From Ochotona curzoniae (taxonomy: Eukaryota > Chordata > Mammalia > Lagomorpha > Ochotonidae): a DNA stretch of 64,000 nucleotides. The notes beneath the pieces were generated by a model, which ran no database searches, was not told the origin of the DNA, and worked only from the letters and a program-made list of their open reading frames with translations. The translations under genes were made by a program, and so were the position numbers. Of the stretch, positions 32,726-45,724 are shown piece after piece; position 1 is the first letter of the stretch; every line of letters begins with the position of its first letter. Where the stretch lies: NCBI RefSeq assembly GCF_017591425.1, contig NW_024466409.1, positions 1,178,001 through 1,242,000 of the forward strand, read 5' to 3'.

Positions 32726-35700
32726 TGGAACCTTTTTCCCTTGGGAGGGTTGGATTCAGGGTTGACTGGTTGCGAGTGTGTGGCACCAGTGGCGGAGGCT
32801 TTGTTAGATCCTCCCAGAAGTGGGCTGGAGTGGATGGCTTATGTGCTAGCGCAGAACAGTCATTTCATGCCATTGGGGAAGCTTTTGATAAGAAAGGTGC
32901 TTGGGTGATGGCTGGAACTGTGGGTTGGAGCTTTCTGACTGCCTTATGATAGAGAACAGGTGAAGTTTCAGGAGTCAAGGCAGACAGCCTACAACTTATT
33001 TGAGAGGAGGTGAAAGGGAGACAGTATCTGTTCTCCGGAGGGAGGGGCTGCTACCTTTTTGCATCTTATGCTGACTGCTGAGAGTACCTTTTCCAGTGAT
33101 GAAGGAGATGACCTTGAATCTTTTGTATTGTTTAAGGTCTTCTAGTGATTACTCAGAAGGTTAAGATCCAGCAACTGCAGGCTCTCCCTCCTACTGTTGA
33201 ACATTCAGTGTTCTGCCTCATGCAGAGCTATGGTTTTGGGAACAAAGTCCAAACAGAGGTTCCTGCAGTTTGGTTGCCCTGGTTGTGAGGTGTATGGACA
33301 CAAGGGATTTTGCTTTTGGGGCCAGAGGTGGACAAACTGGTACCTCTGAGTCTACCCAGTTCTGAGTCAGAAGCTCTAAATTGCCCACCACAGAGCAGGA
33401 AATCACACATATTTGGATTGGCTCATGGCTGATGCTTGCTTGGTTTGGCCTAATACAGGAGATGTACCTGGGGCTGTCAGTAAGAGGCAGACATACGCTG
33501 AGTTACAGCAACTATCGCAGGAGCGGGTACTTCTGGGCCAGATAAGTAAGTTTTCACCGCAGGAGTGCTGGGTCTCATGTGACATATTGCTCCCTCTTCT
33601 TTGGTTTCTTGGTGGCAATGCCAATCTCATATGTGGGACAGCCTATCAATGAGATTAGCCATACTGTTGCTGGTTTCGGAGAGGCTGAGACATTTTTCTA
33701 ACAGAAGGGGATGCAAAATGCAACTGAAGACAAGAGAGGAGGGAGAGGAATAATCAAAATCATTTGAGCTCAGATGCGAGTCAGTCTCTTGGCAGCAGGT
33801 ACAGAAAAGTTATGTGGACAAACTAACCAGATATTACTAGAATTGTGACAGCAACAGAAACTGGAAAAACAGTTCCAGTCATTAAGGAAGCCTATTACAA
33901 GCAGTTCACCAAGGTAGATGCCAGGGATCTGGGCAGTGCAAGTGCGAGACATTCTGAAGGACTCTGAGCTGTCTGGAACAGCCACTGGTAGTAATTGGAA
34001 ACTCGTATTTGATTTGGGGGAGGCCAAGTACTTGCCTGGTTGTGACTGGTGGGAAGACTCATGAGGGACTTGCTATCCATTGGTGCGCCTCTGATGTTCA
34101 GAGATTGCTGTGATTTGTTCAACAGGAACTGAATGTACATTGCTACACAGCAACCCTCAGAGATTTCCTGGGTCCCTATGAGCCATGGTTTAGTTAAGTG
34201 AAGGTAGTGGACTTGTCTTCAGTGATAGAATGGCTACCACTCAGAGAATAATCTATGTGTGTGTCTGCCATATCTGAATACATACTGGACATTGATGTCC
34301 TGTGGGGCCTAGAGTTGAAAACTGCAGTGGGGGCCATTTCACCTGCAAGTGTGTGTTGTTACAGTAGTGCTGAGAAGCTACTAACTCCTAGGTGAGTGAA
34401 AAATAATGACCAGTGAAAATTTCCAAGGGGTCATGAAAAGACTGCCAGCACCATTTGAGAACTAGGGAAGGTGGCATTTTAAGGCCTGCACATAGCCCAC
34501 TTAACTTCCCACTGTGGCCTGTGAAAAAATCAGGTCGAATATGCAGAATGAGGAGAGATTGCTAGGAGTTCATAAAAATTGTCTTCCCTAGCCTGCTGTG
34601 GTTTCATTGGTGAGTGACATCATGGGCTGCCTTAACCATGAACTTAAAAGTTACCATGGGACCCATTTTACAGGATCTTGAGTGCTAGACTGAATCCAAT
34701 ACCTAGGTATTGACTGGAAGCTACAGTCATACACTATCCCCAAACAGCTGGAAAGATTGAAAAGTAATAGCCTATTGAGGCAAGATCTTAGAAAGGAGGC
34801 TGACTCAGGTTTTCTGGTTTTGATGGACCAAGATACTACAGACTGTATTATAGCTGGTGAGTGAAAAGTTTTATGTGAGCAACAGTTCCAGTGGAGGCTT
34901 TGCTACATATCTAGCAGCTACTAAGCAACTGCAGGTGCAAACCACCACCCTTCAGTTGAAAGCATGTTTTGGAAGACAAAACTGGGCCACAGAAGATACA
35001 GAAATCTAGCATACTTAATTTGCTTTTCTGTTGCAATGGGGAGCTGAATTGGAGTGTGACCTGGCAGTAACATTATGGGTGATAGCCACCTGGTCCCCTG
35101 CATTCAAGGCGCATTACCCACACAAAGAAGGGGCCACTATTTGCTCAAGCATATATTTGTTTTAGTTTTATGGCCAATGCTAGCTTCTCCAGAATACTTA
35201 CATGTAGAAGAGTACCCAATAAATGTTACACTATGTTGTGTTTCATATGAGGTCAGACCCCTTTTGTTACTTGTAGTTTTATCTCAAGCTAAATCTCTTG
35301 TTTGCTTCTTGCTGGATGTTTAGGATTTGCTAATGTTGGCACCATTAACCTCTTTGTCCTATCACCCTTAGCCTGGTGGCTGCAAATATATGGAGGGACT
35401 CATCACATACTTTGCAACAGTAACCAACTGATCAGCCTATTGAGTGTGCACCAAGTTACCCATCAGTTTGCTAGTGGGCTGTTTTGGAAGGTAACTGCAG
35501 CCACTGACCAGAGCTGGCTGGAAACGGACTAGAAGGCTGGAGTTCTTATGACCACACCTGGGCTCCTGTGAAGACTTTAGTCTGAGAAAAGTAGAACAAA
35601 ACCCACCTGGGTTTGGAGTTTTCTATGTGGAATAATGTGGACTTCTTTTTTTCACTTTTTACAGATGCAATTGAATTATCTTGAATGTGCAAAATTCATA

Positions 35701-36539
35701 GAACAGAGAGGACACAGGTCTTAAGTGGATACACTGCTTCGTCTTGTATGATTATACAGCATATGACTAAAGATAGCAATTGGGGAAAGCAACACCTCTA
35801 TTTTAATGCAAGTATCTATCCCATGCCTTCTTGTGCCATATGGGCTTGTGGGGCCTATGACTGCCCATATTTGCCTTAGAGTTGGATGTGATGCTATATT
35901 TGGGGATCACCCTCTTTACCTGGGCAGCTCACTCCTATACTTCCCCAGCTGCCTTCTGACTGGGATGCCTTCAAAGCTCAGTTTCATCACCAAGTGAAAT
36001 GTGCAGAGTGGTGATATTCTACACTTGTCCTTCTATGCTCATATGTTGCTGCTATGGTTACTCAGGTTGAGGTTTCTACATTGACCCTTCATATAGTCTG
36101 GGTTGTTAAGTGTAAGTTACAAAGCATTGGTTCTCTTGAATGAAGAACTATACCAAATGAGAAAGGTTGTTTTGCAAAATTGCCTGGCTTTGGACATCCT
36201 TGAGAACCCATCAGTGTTTGTAGCATACTAATAAATGAATATCATGTGTGTGTATGTAATGCTAACCATAATGTAACCTAATTGCATGAGACACAATGCA
36301 AATTGAGCAACTGATGGCTGACTCCCTCTGAGACAGGTGAATATCCCTAACCAAGGGATGACAAACAACATTGATTGTACGTTAAGTATTTCATGTTCGT
36401 TTGTGACTTGTTGTACCTTGTATTGCTGTTGTGGCTTTTAGAGGCTATGTTCCACATTCTGTTCATGCTCCTTACATAGCGACATTGCAGGAAGATAGTG
36501 CATGCATAAATTGCAAAACAAGGAAACCTAAAGGGGTGG

Positions 36540-36955
36540 AGTGGTAAGGAGATGAGAGCAAAAGATGTTATTTATAAAGTTCCCATGCTTTTATATCTTT
36601 ATACACTTGCCCCTTTATTTTTGTGCTCTTGTAACTGTGTGTCTCTATAGCACCTGATGTCATGGAGACCAATAGGCATGCCTGCTTGACTAGCTGCCCA
36701 CAACTCTGTTATGTAATGGTTTGGCTCCATGCCACTTTTGTCTAGAAGCTCACATATGAAGTTGGGTGGCATGGTTGGGTACAGATATCTTTTTTGTAGT
36801 CACTGCTGGACAAATAGTAGTGTTTCTGCCTATATTTTTTTGTCCAGTGCTGTGAATATAGTACTAACTAGTACAAGTTTCCTAAGGTATTTCATCTGTC
36901 TGGACCTGAACCTAGTCTCCCATGGGGTTGAATTCCTAAATAACATACACAGATG
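36540..36955 (+). repeat. 3' LTR of the ERV (approximate limits)
   Basis: Partner of 32425-32725, with an extra AT-rich block about 36785-36890. Unit B flank resumes immediately to the right, aligning with unit C from about 56455. Confidence 0.6.
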
Positions 36956-36959
36956 GGAG

Positions 36960-37740
36960 TGAAGTAAGGAAAATGTAGGAGACACTCCTAAGTTAAATTT
37001 CATGGCAGCAGTTAAAATTGTGGATGGAAATAAAATCTAGAGAAAGAAACTCTAGAAACAAAGATGTGGGCAAGACAACTTGGCACCAAAGAGAGCAGGG
37101 TGAAAGTTAATTAAGAACAGGAAGCACAGCCCAGGAAGCTTCTCCTGTGTTACAAAGGCAGCCATGCCCTTGGGATTCACAAGACTCATATGTAGCATAC
37201 TAATGAGGGTAGGAGACATCTTGGCAACAAGAGCACACATCCTTCTCAGAAGGTTTAAGCATCATTCAGGAGTGAATGCATCCATCCCAGGTCCTTGAGA
37301 GAAAATATTTCCAGCTTTTATTGATCACAAAAAAAGTAGGAAAAAAACTAGGCTTGTGCTGTCTCCAGTCAGAACTTCCCAATTTGTAACTGTTGTTGTA
37401 GGGTGTGATGTATTTTTCTTCCTCATCAGACCTGAAGTTCTTCAAGCACTAAGGCTTAACAGCTTTGTTACCACTGCACCCTGACTTGTCCTTTAGGAAT
37501 GTTTATGATAATATCCCACAGAGGAAGAATCTGAAGCTTCAATGAAGGAATTTTCCTGAGATCGCATCATCAAGAGCATACTCAGTATTAGTCGTGTCTC
37601 TTGGGACCCCGTCTGAGCTTTCATTCCACATGACATCAAAGTGTTCCTAGGCTGAGAGTCTCCCTGAATTCCACTCCAAGAAACCACCTTTTGGTATTTC
37701 CATCCTTTATTATTATTTTTTTTAATCATCAGCACAGAAT
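36960..37740. other. Flank of MRGPR unit B after the ERV
   Basis: Aligns with 56455-57120 (shared 'aggaagcacagcccaggaagcttctcc'-like block and the 'ttctcagaaggttta' block). Non-coding. Confidence 0.65.
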
Positions 37741-37979
37741 AGTAAACTTAGCGTTTCTTCCTCGTTTATTAATGTAAGTGTACACTTGACTTGTCATTGA
37801 ATATGTTTAGCAGATTTAACACAGCCTACTTCTTCATTCCTCCACTTCATGAAATTTGCATTTATTTGTGTCATGATTCAAAATACTGATTCTTATGTAC
37901 TATTAGTTTCGTTCATATACCTCGTGTGCTATTCATACTAGGCTACTTGTCATTTTTCACAAAACTCATTTGATTTTTA

Positions 37980-38058
37980 CAATGATTTATTTATTTATTT
38001 GAAAAGAGGGCAGGAGAGAAGAGGAGAGGAGAGGAGGAAAAAGAGGAGAGAGAGAGGA

Positions 38059-38098
<40 letters not shown>

Positions 38099-38305
38099 TT
38101 CCAATTCCTGGTTTATTGCTCAAATGGTTGCCACAGCTGGGGATGGGTTCAGCTAAAGTCAGGAGCCAGGGTCTCCATTCAGGTCTCCCTTTCAGGTGGA
38201 TTTCCAGGTAGGTGGATAGAAGGAGAAGAGCTGGGATTCAAACCAGTGCTCTGAAAAGAGATGCTGGCTTTGCAGGTGGTGGCTTTGCAATGGTGTTCCC
38301 ACTGT
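37980..38305 (-). mobile_element. CSINE with AG microsatellite
   Basis: Reverse-oriented CSINE with an AG run at about 38063-38096, then 'ctcaaatggttgccacagct' and 'gctgggattcaaaccagtgc'. Confidence 0.85.
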
Positions 38306-38539
38306 GCGTTTTAAAGTAATTAAAATATCAAAAAATGTTCTTCAAGGAGCTCATTAGGAACATTTTTAATAGGGAACTTGCTGTGAGTGAAATTACATTC
38401 CTCCAATATCCCCCGTGTGGAAGATGAATCTTTCAAAGAGCTAATTAAGTCAAAATGAGGCCATTAGGGTGAGCTGTAAATGCAGTGTGACTTGTATCTG
38501 CACATGGAGGCGAGAACATGTGAGAACACTGGGATATTT

Positions 38540-39560
38540 CAACTACAAAAAGAGAAACCCCAAAAGAAATAAGAGAACAGTACTCCTGTTTGGATGGCTA
38601 AAATAAGAAATATGTATAGCTTCAATTGCTGACAGGGATTTGGAGAAAGTGGACATTTTAATATGTTGGTTGGAAAACAAAACGGTGCAGCTACTCTGGA
38701 AATCCTTTTGCATTTTCCACCTTTGGCATAGATCCCGCAGGATAAAAAAATGATAATTACCTGAAACCATTTACAAAAAAATTTTAACCAATTTTATTTA
38801 TGATAGAAACAAGCAAAAATGTACTGTGATTTGTGCAAGGAAGCTTAGTACTTTCCTATAATGGAGTATTACTCTCAATTAAAATAATTGGCAAAATACC
38901 ATGCATTTGATGGATAGTGAGGGTAAAATTTGAGCGAAAAAAGCCAAACTCAAAAATTTACAGCATGTGTGATTCCATTTATATAAGATCTCTGATATTA
39001 AAACAAGCAAAGAAACAGAGAAGACAAGAGTAGTTTCTAAGGGTTTGGGAAGTGGGATGGGATGAACTTATATAGCCAGTGTTGGTTTATAGTGCAGGAA
39101 TACTTCTGAATTTTTTTAAAAAGATTTATTTTTATTATTTTTTTATTGGAAAGGCAGATATACAGAGAGGAGAGACAGAGAGGAAGATCTTCCGTCCGAT
39201 GATTCACTCCCCAAGTGAGCGCAATGGCCGATGCTATGCCAATCCGAAGCCAGGAGCCTCTTCCGGGTCTCCCACGCGGGTGCAGGGTCCCAAAGCCTTG
39301 GGCCGTCCTTGACTGCTTTCCTGGGCCACAGGCAGGGAGCTGGAAGGGAAGCGGGGCTGCCGGGATTAGAACCGGCGCCATATGGGATCCCGGGTGTGCA
39401 AGGTGAGGACCTTAACCACTGCGCCACCGTGCTGGGCCCTACTTCTGAATTTTTCATATGTAATGGTTATATGTATTTATACATTGTGGTAGAATGTGGT
39501 ATAATACTAACCAATATATACAAATTAAATCACAGGAAAGTGAGTATCTTTACATATTTC
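38540..39560 (+). mobile_element. Old L1 3' UTR, split by a young CSINE
   Basis: Sense-strand ancient L1 3' text ('gataggatttggagaaagtg'-like, then 'ataatggagtattactctca'), similar in layout to 59980-60340 and 45725-46140. The CSINE at 39116-39439 splits it. Confidence 0.7.
39116..39439 (-). mobile_element. Young CSINE with 15-bp target-site duplication
   Basis: Near-intact reverse-oriented copy. Perfect direct repeat, tacttctgaattttt, at 39101-39115 and 39440-39454. Confidence 0.95.
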
Positions 39561-39637
39561 TTTAGTGTATCCTGATTATTCTATGCTACGTGACGGATGA
39601 TATGGTAAGTCACTCTATTATTCTTGTTTTGGTATTT

Positions 39638-39922
39638 ATTCAGTTTTATCTCAAAGGAAGATTTACATAGAAAGAGAGACAGAAAGATCTTTCATCTGCT
39701 GGTTCATTGCTGGAGCCAGAAGGCAGAACCAGGAGCTAGGAGCCTCTTGGAGTCTCACATGTGGGTGCAGGCCCCAGGACTATAGCCATGCTCTGTTGCC
39801 CTCCCAGGCCATGAACAGATAGCTGGCTTGAAAATGGAGCAGCCAGAATATAAACTGACACTCAGATGGGCTGCCAGCGCTAACAGGTGGCCCATTAGCC
39901 CTTGAGCCACAGCACTGGCCCC
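39638..39922 (-). mobile_element. CSINE, diverged
   Basis: Reverse-oriented copy ending at 'gagccacagcactggcccca'. Confidence 0.85.
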
Positions 39923-39944
39923 AGTCACTGTAATATTCTTAAAG

Positions 39945-40250
39945 TTGTGTTTATTTGATTGGAAAGGCAGAGAGATGCATATGCATACATTAGCATGGGA
40001 AAGAATTTTTTTGGTCACTGATTTATCCTCCAAATGCTTACAACTGAAAAGATTGAACAGGCCGAAGGCAGATTTTATCCAGGTCTCCCACGTGGTGGTT
40101 ATGACCCCAGTAACTGAACTATCATCTGATGCCTTCCAGGAGATGTATTTGTGTGAAGCTGGATTAGAAGCGATGGTGAGACTCGATTCCCAGCTTTCTG
40201 ATAGGTGATATGATTCTTCCAAGGGTGACCTGCGTGTATGCCCCCACCTG
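39945..40250 (-). mobile_element. CSINE, diverged
   Basis: Reverse-oriented, with 'gattggaaaggcagagagat', 'ttttatccaggtctcccacg' and a degenerate head. Sits immediately beside the previous copy. Confidence 0.7.
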
Positions 40251-40628
40251 TGCTATTTTTATAACTTTTTAAAAGTCTATGCTTAATCAGAATAAAGTGG
40301 TAACTAACAGGTGTATTTGTTGATGGACTACCTACATGGATAATTAAATCATGATTAATGAGGACACTTGGTATGCTTGAGACAGGTTGCTAAACCACCA
40401 GCTGGGGCAGAAGAAAATTTGACAAGCATTCACACATTCTCCACTAAAATAAAAAAATTAGCATTTGTTATATTTAAAGAGGAACAGATAAAATTTTGCA
40501 ATCAATTTAAGACTCAAAAATTTGAATCTTCTTTCACAAATATTTTCAGACTAAGTTGATATGTATCATTCTGCTACATGTGTAACATGACATTAAAATG
40601 CCAAAATACCACTGATACTGCAATTCTA

Positions 40629-40957
40629 TTTTTTAAAGATTTATTTATTTTTATTACAAAGTCAGATATACAGAGAGGAGGAGAGACAGAGAGGAAGATC
40701 TTCCCTCAGATGATTCACTCCCCAGCTGAGCGCAACGGCTGGTGCTGTGCTGATCCACAGCCAGGATCCCGGAAGCTCCTCCAAGTCTCCCACATGGGTG
40801 CAGGGTCCCAATGCTTTGGGCCGTCCTCGACTGCTTTCCCAGGCCACAAGCAGGGAGCTGGATGGGAAGTGGAGCTGCCAGGATTAGAACCAGCACCCAT
40901 ATGGGATCCTGGCGTGTTCAAGGCGAGGACTTTAGCCGCTAGGCCATGCCACCGGAT
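40629..40957 (-). mobile_element. CSINE with 11-bp target-site duplication
   Basis: Full-length reverse-oriented copy; direct repeat, ctgcaattcta, at 40618-40628 and 40958-40968. Confidence 0.93.
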
Positions 40958-40968
40958 CTGCAATTCTA

Positions 40969-41740
40969 AAGCTATATGAGATGACACACAGAATTTGAAT
41001 TTGAGATTTATGATAACTCACTCTCAAGGCTAACGCCATTATTGACACCAAGGATATAAAAGTTTACAGTGGATATTTAGGCAAGCGATAAAATAAATAT
41101 TGAATTTACTTTCCCCATGCTTTCAATTAGGGTTTTTCCTTTTTTTTTTTTTTTTTTAGATAAAATGAGATATGGCTGCATTCCATTCCTTTTCTCAAGT
41201 CTTGTACCCTCTTCTTACTCCACCTTTCTGCCGTTTGTGCCTGTGGCTCATGAATCTGTAGGGTTGAACATATGCTGGGAGGAAGGTTATTGGTACAGGT
41301 TATATTTTTGGCTTGTGCTGCTGGGATGACCAGGCTTGCCTGATAAATACTGGTCTGGATCATGAAGTTAACTAAATTCGCAAAACATATGAACATCTAT
41401 GACTTCAAGGCAGTTGTAAGCGATGCTTTGCTATAGCATCCACGTGTAATATCCACCTGGGCAACTATTTCTTTGTCCTAAAACACAGTTCATTTTAATA
41501 GTTCATTATGGTGAAAACATTCAAAATCCTTTCTTCTAGTTTTAAAAAGGGGAAAATGCAGTATATTTTCATTATCCTTATTTAGTGCACTATACAATGG
41601 AATTCTAGAACGTTTTGTTACTATATAACTTAGTAATTGTTGATTAACCTGTCTCCAACCCTTATACCCCATTCTCTCCTGAAGCTCTGGTAACGAATAC
41701 GCTATCCTCATGCAGTCCACAAATTCTTGTGGGCTTCTTC
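40969..41740. other. Unassigned non-coding sequence with poly-T
   Basis: Contains a pure T run at about 41141-41157. The adjoining 41158-41400 could be the 3' end of a minus-strand retrocopy, but no polyadenylation signal or parent is recognised. Nothing else seen. Confidence 0.4.
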
Positions 41741-42310
41741 ATTTTTCAAAGCTAGTTCCCCCTTTTTATCCTACCTGTGATCTCATTGATTCTTTTTCTG
41801 CCTGATCTATTTTGGTACTGATGCTTTCTATCACATTTAATATTGCTTAGTGTACTTCTCAGTTGCATTTCCTTGAGTTTTAAAAATTACTTCCATCTCT
41901 TTGTTATAATTTTAGAATGTCTTTCCACTTTCTTTTGAAATTTATTTTTTGAAAGTATTAAGTTCTTCATCTGAACATTTTGCAATGTTAGTTCCAGGAT
42001 GGCTCATTTCTGGATGATATTTTTCAGGTGATACCATGGTTCCCTGAGAATTCTTGACACATTTACTGCGCACTGAAGGATTAGTTATTTTTTCCTCAAG
42101 TCTTCATAATGTCCTTGTGGTTGTCCCAGAAATTGAGCATTTAATTTTCTCTGTGTACTTTCACCACGTCGACGTTAGGTGGCGTCATAAGTTTAAGTTT
42201 GCCACGAGCCCACTATTTGTTTATTTTTGTTGCCTTAATGAAGCCCTGAGCTCAGATATGTCCCAAATCTGCATTTGGCATATTCTAAATGAGCTGAGGA
42301 GGAATTGAGA
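41741..42310 (-). mobile_element. Probable old L1 fragment, reverse strand
   Basis: T-rich text with 'tttccttgagttttaaaaat' and 'gtattaagttcttcatctga', resembling the antisense of an ancient L1 5' or HAL1-like region. No frame. Tentative. Confidence 0.4.
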
Positions 42311-42499
42311 AAGCAATAGCCCTCGTTTATGAGCTTTCGCCTGAAAGGCTGGGCCAGCCCAGCGGCACAGCCCTATAATCTTACTGCTAGATCTTCATGG
42401 AGTCCAAAGCTGCCCAGGACGCTGCACTATGAAAAACAGCATGAAAATTCAAACGACTATGGCCTGTGTGCTGCTGAGATTTACTCACAGCTAGAACTT

Positions 42500-42795
42500 T
42501 TAAAAAAAGATTTATTTTTATTGGAAAGACGTCTCCAAGAGAAGAGATACAGAGACAGTCTTTCGTCCTCTGGTTCACTCCATAAGTAGCTGGTTCACTC
42601 CCAATGGCCTGCGCTAAGCTGGTCTGAAGCCAAGAGCCAGGAGCTTCTTCCGGGTCTTCCACATGGGTGTAGGATCCCAAGGCTTTGGGTCATCCTCTAC
42701 TGCTTTCCCAGGCCACAAGCAGGGAGCTGGATGGGAAGTGGAGCAGCTGGGATATGAACTAGTGCCCAAATGGGATCCTGGTATGTGCAGGAAAA
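42500..42795 (-). mobile_element. CSINE, 5'-truncated
   Basis: Reverse-oriented CSINE from 'aaaaaaagatttatttttat' through 'ggagctggatgggaagtgga' to 'gggatcctggtatgtgcag', ending before the terminal head block. Confidence 0.9.
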
Positions 42796-44925
42796 AAGAT
42801 AAAGAGAATAGCATGAAGAAATTATTTTTGGTACAGAATGGACCATGTTTATCAAAGGATAAATTAATTTGGAAAATACTGTGAAGTTATAGCATAGGCT
42901 CAGTGCTAATTTCCATGTTGTAAAAAAGTTCTTGTTAAGTAATAATTCATAATCTAACAAGGCGATAACAAAACAAGAGGTGATGAATTCAACAACTCTG
43001 AATTGCTAGTAAGCAAAAGTGTCTTAAATATGTGAAAATGTGAGAAGCCAAACTTACAGTAATATACCTGTGAATTAGAATTTCAAGGAATTGTGTCTTA
43101 CTAAATATGAAAGTGCAAAAATTTTATGGCAGTCCATACTCTCTCATATCTGGGAGGAACTTTGCAATGTACCCGAAGCATCACGCTTCCCTCCCTGTCA
43201 TTGTCCACTAGGTGTTCATCTCACATGACGCAGTTGCATGATCAAGAGACCTACATACAAAGAAAGGAATATACTCTGCAACAAAACCTCATGATAGATA
43301 ACATGATATTATATAAATTCCTTCATGTCCATACAGTAAAACGATATTTAGCACCAGGAAAGAAGAATCTTCAGTATATATAAAGTTAAGAATAGATTTC
43401 AGAACAAGAGTGTTTGTATGGGAAAAAAAGTAACTTATCATTGTGTTTTTCTTTCAGGAGTACTGAGACGTGAGGCCCAAAGTGGAGATGATTATTGTCA
43501 ATGCATCCATTTAGAGAACTTTTTTCAAAAATATTATAGTGTATTACTATTTTAAAAATAAATTTTAAGAGACTGAATAAGTTCAGTGATCTAGTCAAGA
43601 GAAGGAGACAACATTATGCAAAGATGCAGGAGGTAAGGTGGAGGGAATGAAGGAGGTGTGTAAATGGAGATAATGTGCGTGCAATTATTATCTAAAAATA
43701 TTATTAGTAATAAAATAATTACTTCACTATTATGTTAAGATTGAGAAACAACTCTTTGGTGTGGGAAAACACTGTTGTTAGGATTTCCCATTTCCTAATA
43801 GAACTAATATTGTTTATATTCACATTTTGCCTTTCAGAAATATTTTATAAAATAGAAAAAGTGAATAATTTTAAAAGCAGAGTTTGGAACCCTTATTTTT
43901 CCTTTTCAAGTTATCTGAGCACTTTATATAAACAAAGGAAAGAGTAAAACATCAATACAATTCAGTAAAAGCCCAAAAGAAAAGAAAAAGACCAGAATTA
44001 CCACAGGCAGAAACTGTTTTGAGACCGAACTCTCCTAGAGCACTTTGCACACACACACACACAGCAGCAGTGGCCAAAAGCTGATGAAGCTCTCAGAGGC
44101 AGGTGTTGTTCTTAAGCTAGTAAATTCAGATGCTGGAGGTCATTAAAGAGACAGCAGCAGCCAGGGGGAGGACAGAGAACTAGTGCCAAATGTCTGAGAA
44201 TGAAAGCTGCATTGACAAGGGCCAAGCTTGGCAAGGCCGGAGCCCCAGGCAGCACACATTCCTAAGATGACTGGACGCAAGTTTTGTTCTCTTCCACCCT
44301 CAGAGCATGCGATGATCCGCCTGAGGACCTCCTGGTTGGGATGCAGATAATTCAGTAGATCCACAAATGAATGAAATTAACATAAAGTACGGTTCCACAA
44401 ACGAATAAATGTCACCAGGACAGGCACTGTAATGACCCCATTCTCTCAGAGACAGGATTCCTTTGCTCTGCTTTCAAAAAACTTCTGTCTTTTCTTTTCT
44501 CCTTATATGTCATCCCTTCTCCAAACCCCGTTCATTCCGCCCTGGTCTCAGCAGGAATAATTTGGCATTTGGTCGGTTGTAGTGATTTTTTTTGAAGGTA
44601 AATGGACTAATTTCCCTTTAATAGAATATACACTGTTTGGATTGATAAAAAGAGGTAGCAGAGTTGGTCCTGTATGATTTAGAGATCTCTATCTGGAGTG
44701 GTTTCAGAAGAGATGGTAGTGGTAGGAGAAAGAGCCCTAATTTTGAAAAGGGTTACTTTAGAGGAAAGAACAGAAGCAAGGTGGCAGATGGAGCAGAGGG
44801 AGGACTTGGGCTGTGGTTAAGCCAGGAGACATGATACTTTGTTTTACTGCCTTGACCAAAGGAGAAGGAATTATGCAGGTTCAAGAGCTATAGATGATAA
44901 TTATATAAAGTCTTTCTCTTTAGCA
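42796..44925. other. Unassigned non-coding sequence
   Basis: No convincing gene. About 44040-44370 is more GC-rich and has a 73-codon minus-strand frame without recognised similarity, plus a short CA run near 44050-44062; a retrocopy fragment is possible. The rest is AT-rich. Confidence 0.4.
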
Positions 44926-44928
44926 CAG

Positions 44929-44929
<1 letters not shown>

Positions 44930-44985
<56 letters not shown>
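44930..44985. repeat. GT dinucleotide microsatellite
   Basis: About 27 nearly uninterrupted GT units, with one T-for-G change near the end. Confidence 0.98.
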
Positions 44986-44987
<2 letters not shown>

Positions 44988-45720
44988 TGTGTTAGGTGCG
45001 GGGGAGGGCAGTAATTTGGTGGAAAAGATGGATTATGATAGAAGGACCCATAGTCCCTTACTCTACCTGGTGAGAAAGTCAGAGAAATGGGTGCAAAGGG
45101 AGATTGGTGGGTGGGTTTGTTGTTGGGAATAATGAGCTGTGGAACATCACTTGAGGAAGTCAAGTGGAGCATCATTTGAGGGTGATGAGAGAGGAGGTGG
45201 TTTTAGGCAAAAAGGTGGTTATGGAAAGTTATATGACTTAGTGGAGCTAGGTAGACACTTGGTCTGGTCATAAATGTAAGGTGTTTCTGTCCACATTAGG
45301 TTCCATAAGAATACACAAGGGGTGTGTGAACTCAGCCATGGCAACAGACACAAAAGATGCTTTTGAAAGAGGACATATTGGATGTGAAACAAATACATGC
45401 ACGATTGTTCACTATTTCTAGCCATTAAGTAAAAGGACTTAAATCCATAAAAATGTATACCCCTTTTAGCATGGTTCACATAAGATACACACTCATTTTG
45501 CAATGCATTTTTGTATTTGATTTTTAGGGTGCCTCTGTATACCAAAAGTCTGCAGACATAAAAAATGGCAGATATGCATATCACTAATGCAATTGTTCTA
45601 CATAAATGAGCTCTAGGATGCTTATAAAACATGATACATTGTCAGTGCTATGCACATAGTTGTTATCTTGCATTGTTTAGGGGATAATGTTGAGAAAAGT
45701 CTGCACAAGTTCAGAACAAA
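44986..45720. other. Unassigned non-coding sequence
   Basis: The longest frame (137 codons, minus strand, 45219-45632) has AT-rich random-like composition and no recognised domain. No repeats clearly seen. Confidence 0.4.
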
Positions 45721-45724
45721 TGTA

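Larger units (their letters stand above)
32425..36955 (+). mobile_element. Decayed endogenous retrovirus (provirus with two LTRs)
   Basis: Two diverged direct repeats, about 32425-32725 and 36540-36955, enclose about 3.8 kb. The pair shares in order blocks such as 'tgtgtgcctctgtggca/tgtgtctctatagca', 'gttgggtggcatggttgg/gttggaggacatgattgg' and 'gggg(a/t)ttgaa(c/t)tcct'. The interior has many open stretches of 60-85 codons broken by stops, as expected of old gag-pol remnants. A weak RNase H or integrase resemblance around 35040-35200 is not enough to assign a gene. I lean to an ERV-L-like class from the LTR length and interior, but class is uncertain. Unit C continues from 56400 to 56460 without this block, so it is an insertion into unit B. 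Confidence 0.65.

Noticed and set aside
44839..45175. Frames with long Cys-Val or His-Thr runs
   Set aside because: These are translations of the GT microsatellite at 44930-44985.
45219..45632. A 137-codon minus-strand frame
   Set aside because: AT-rich composition, no domain, no codon bias and no neighbouring splice or promoter signals that I can identify.
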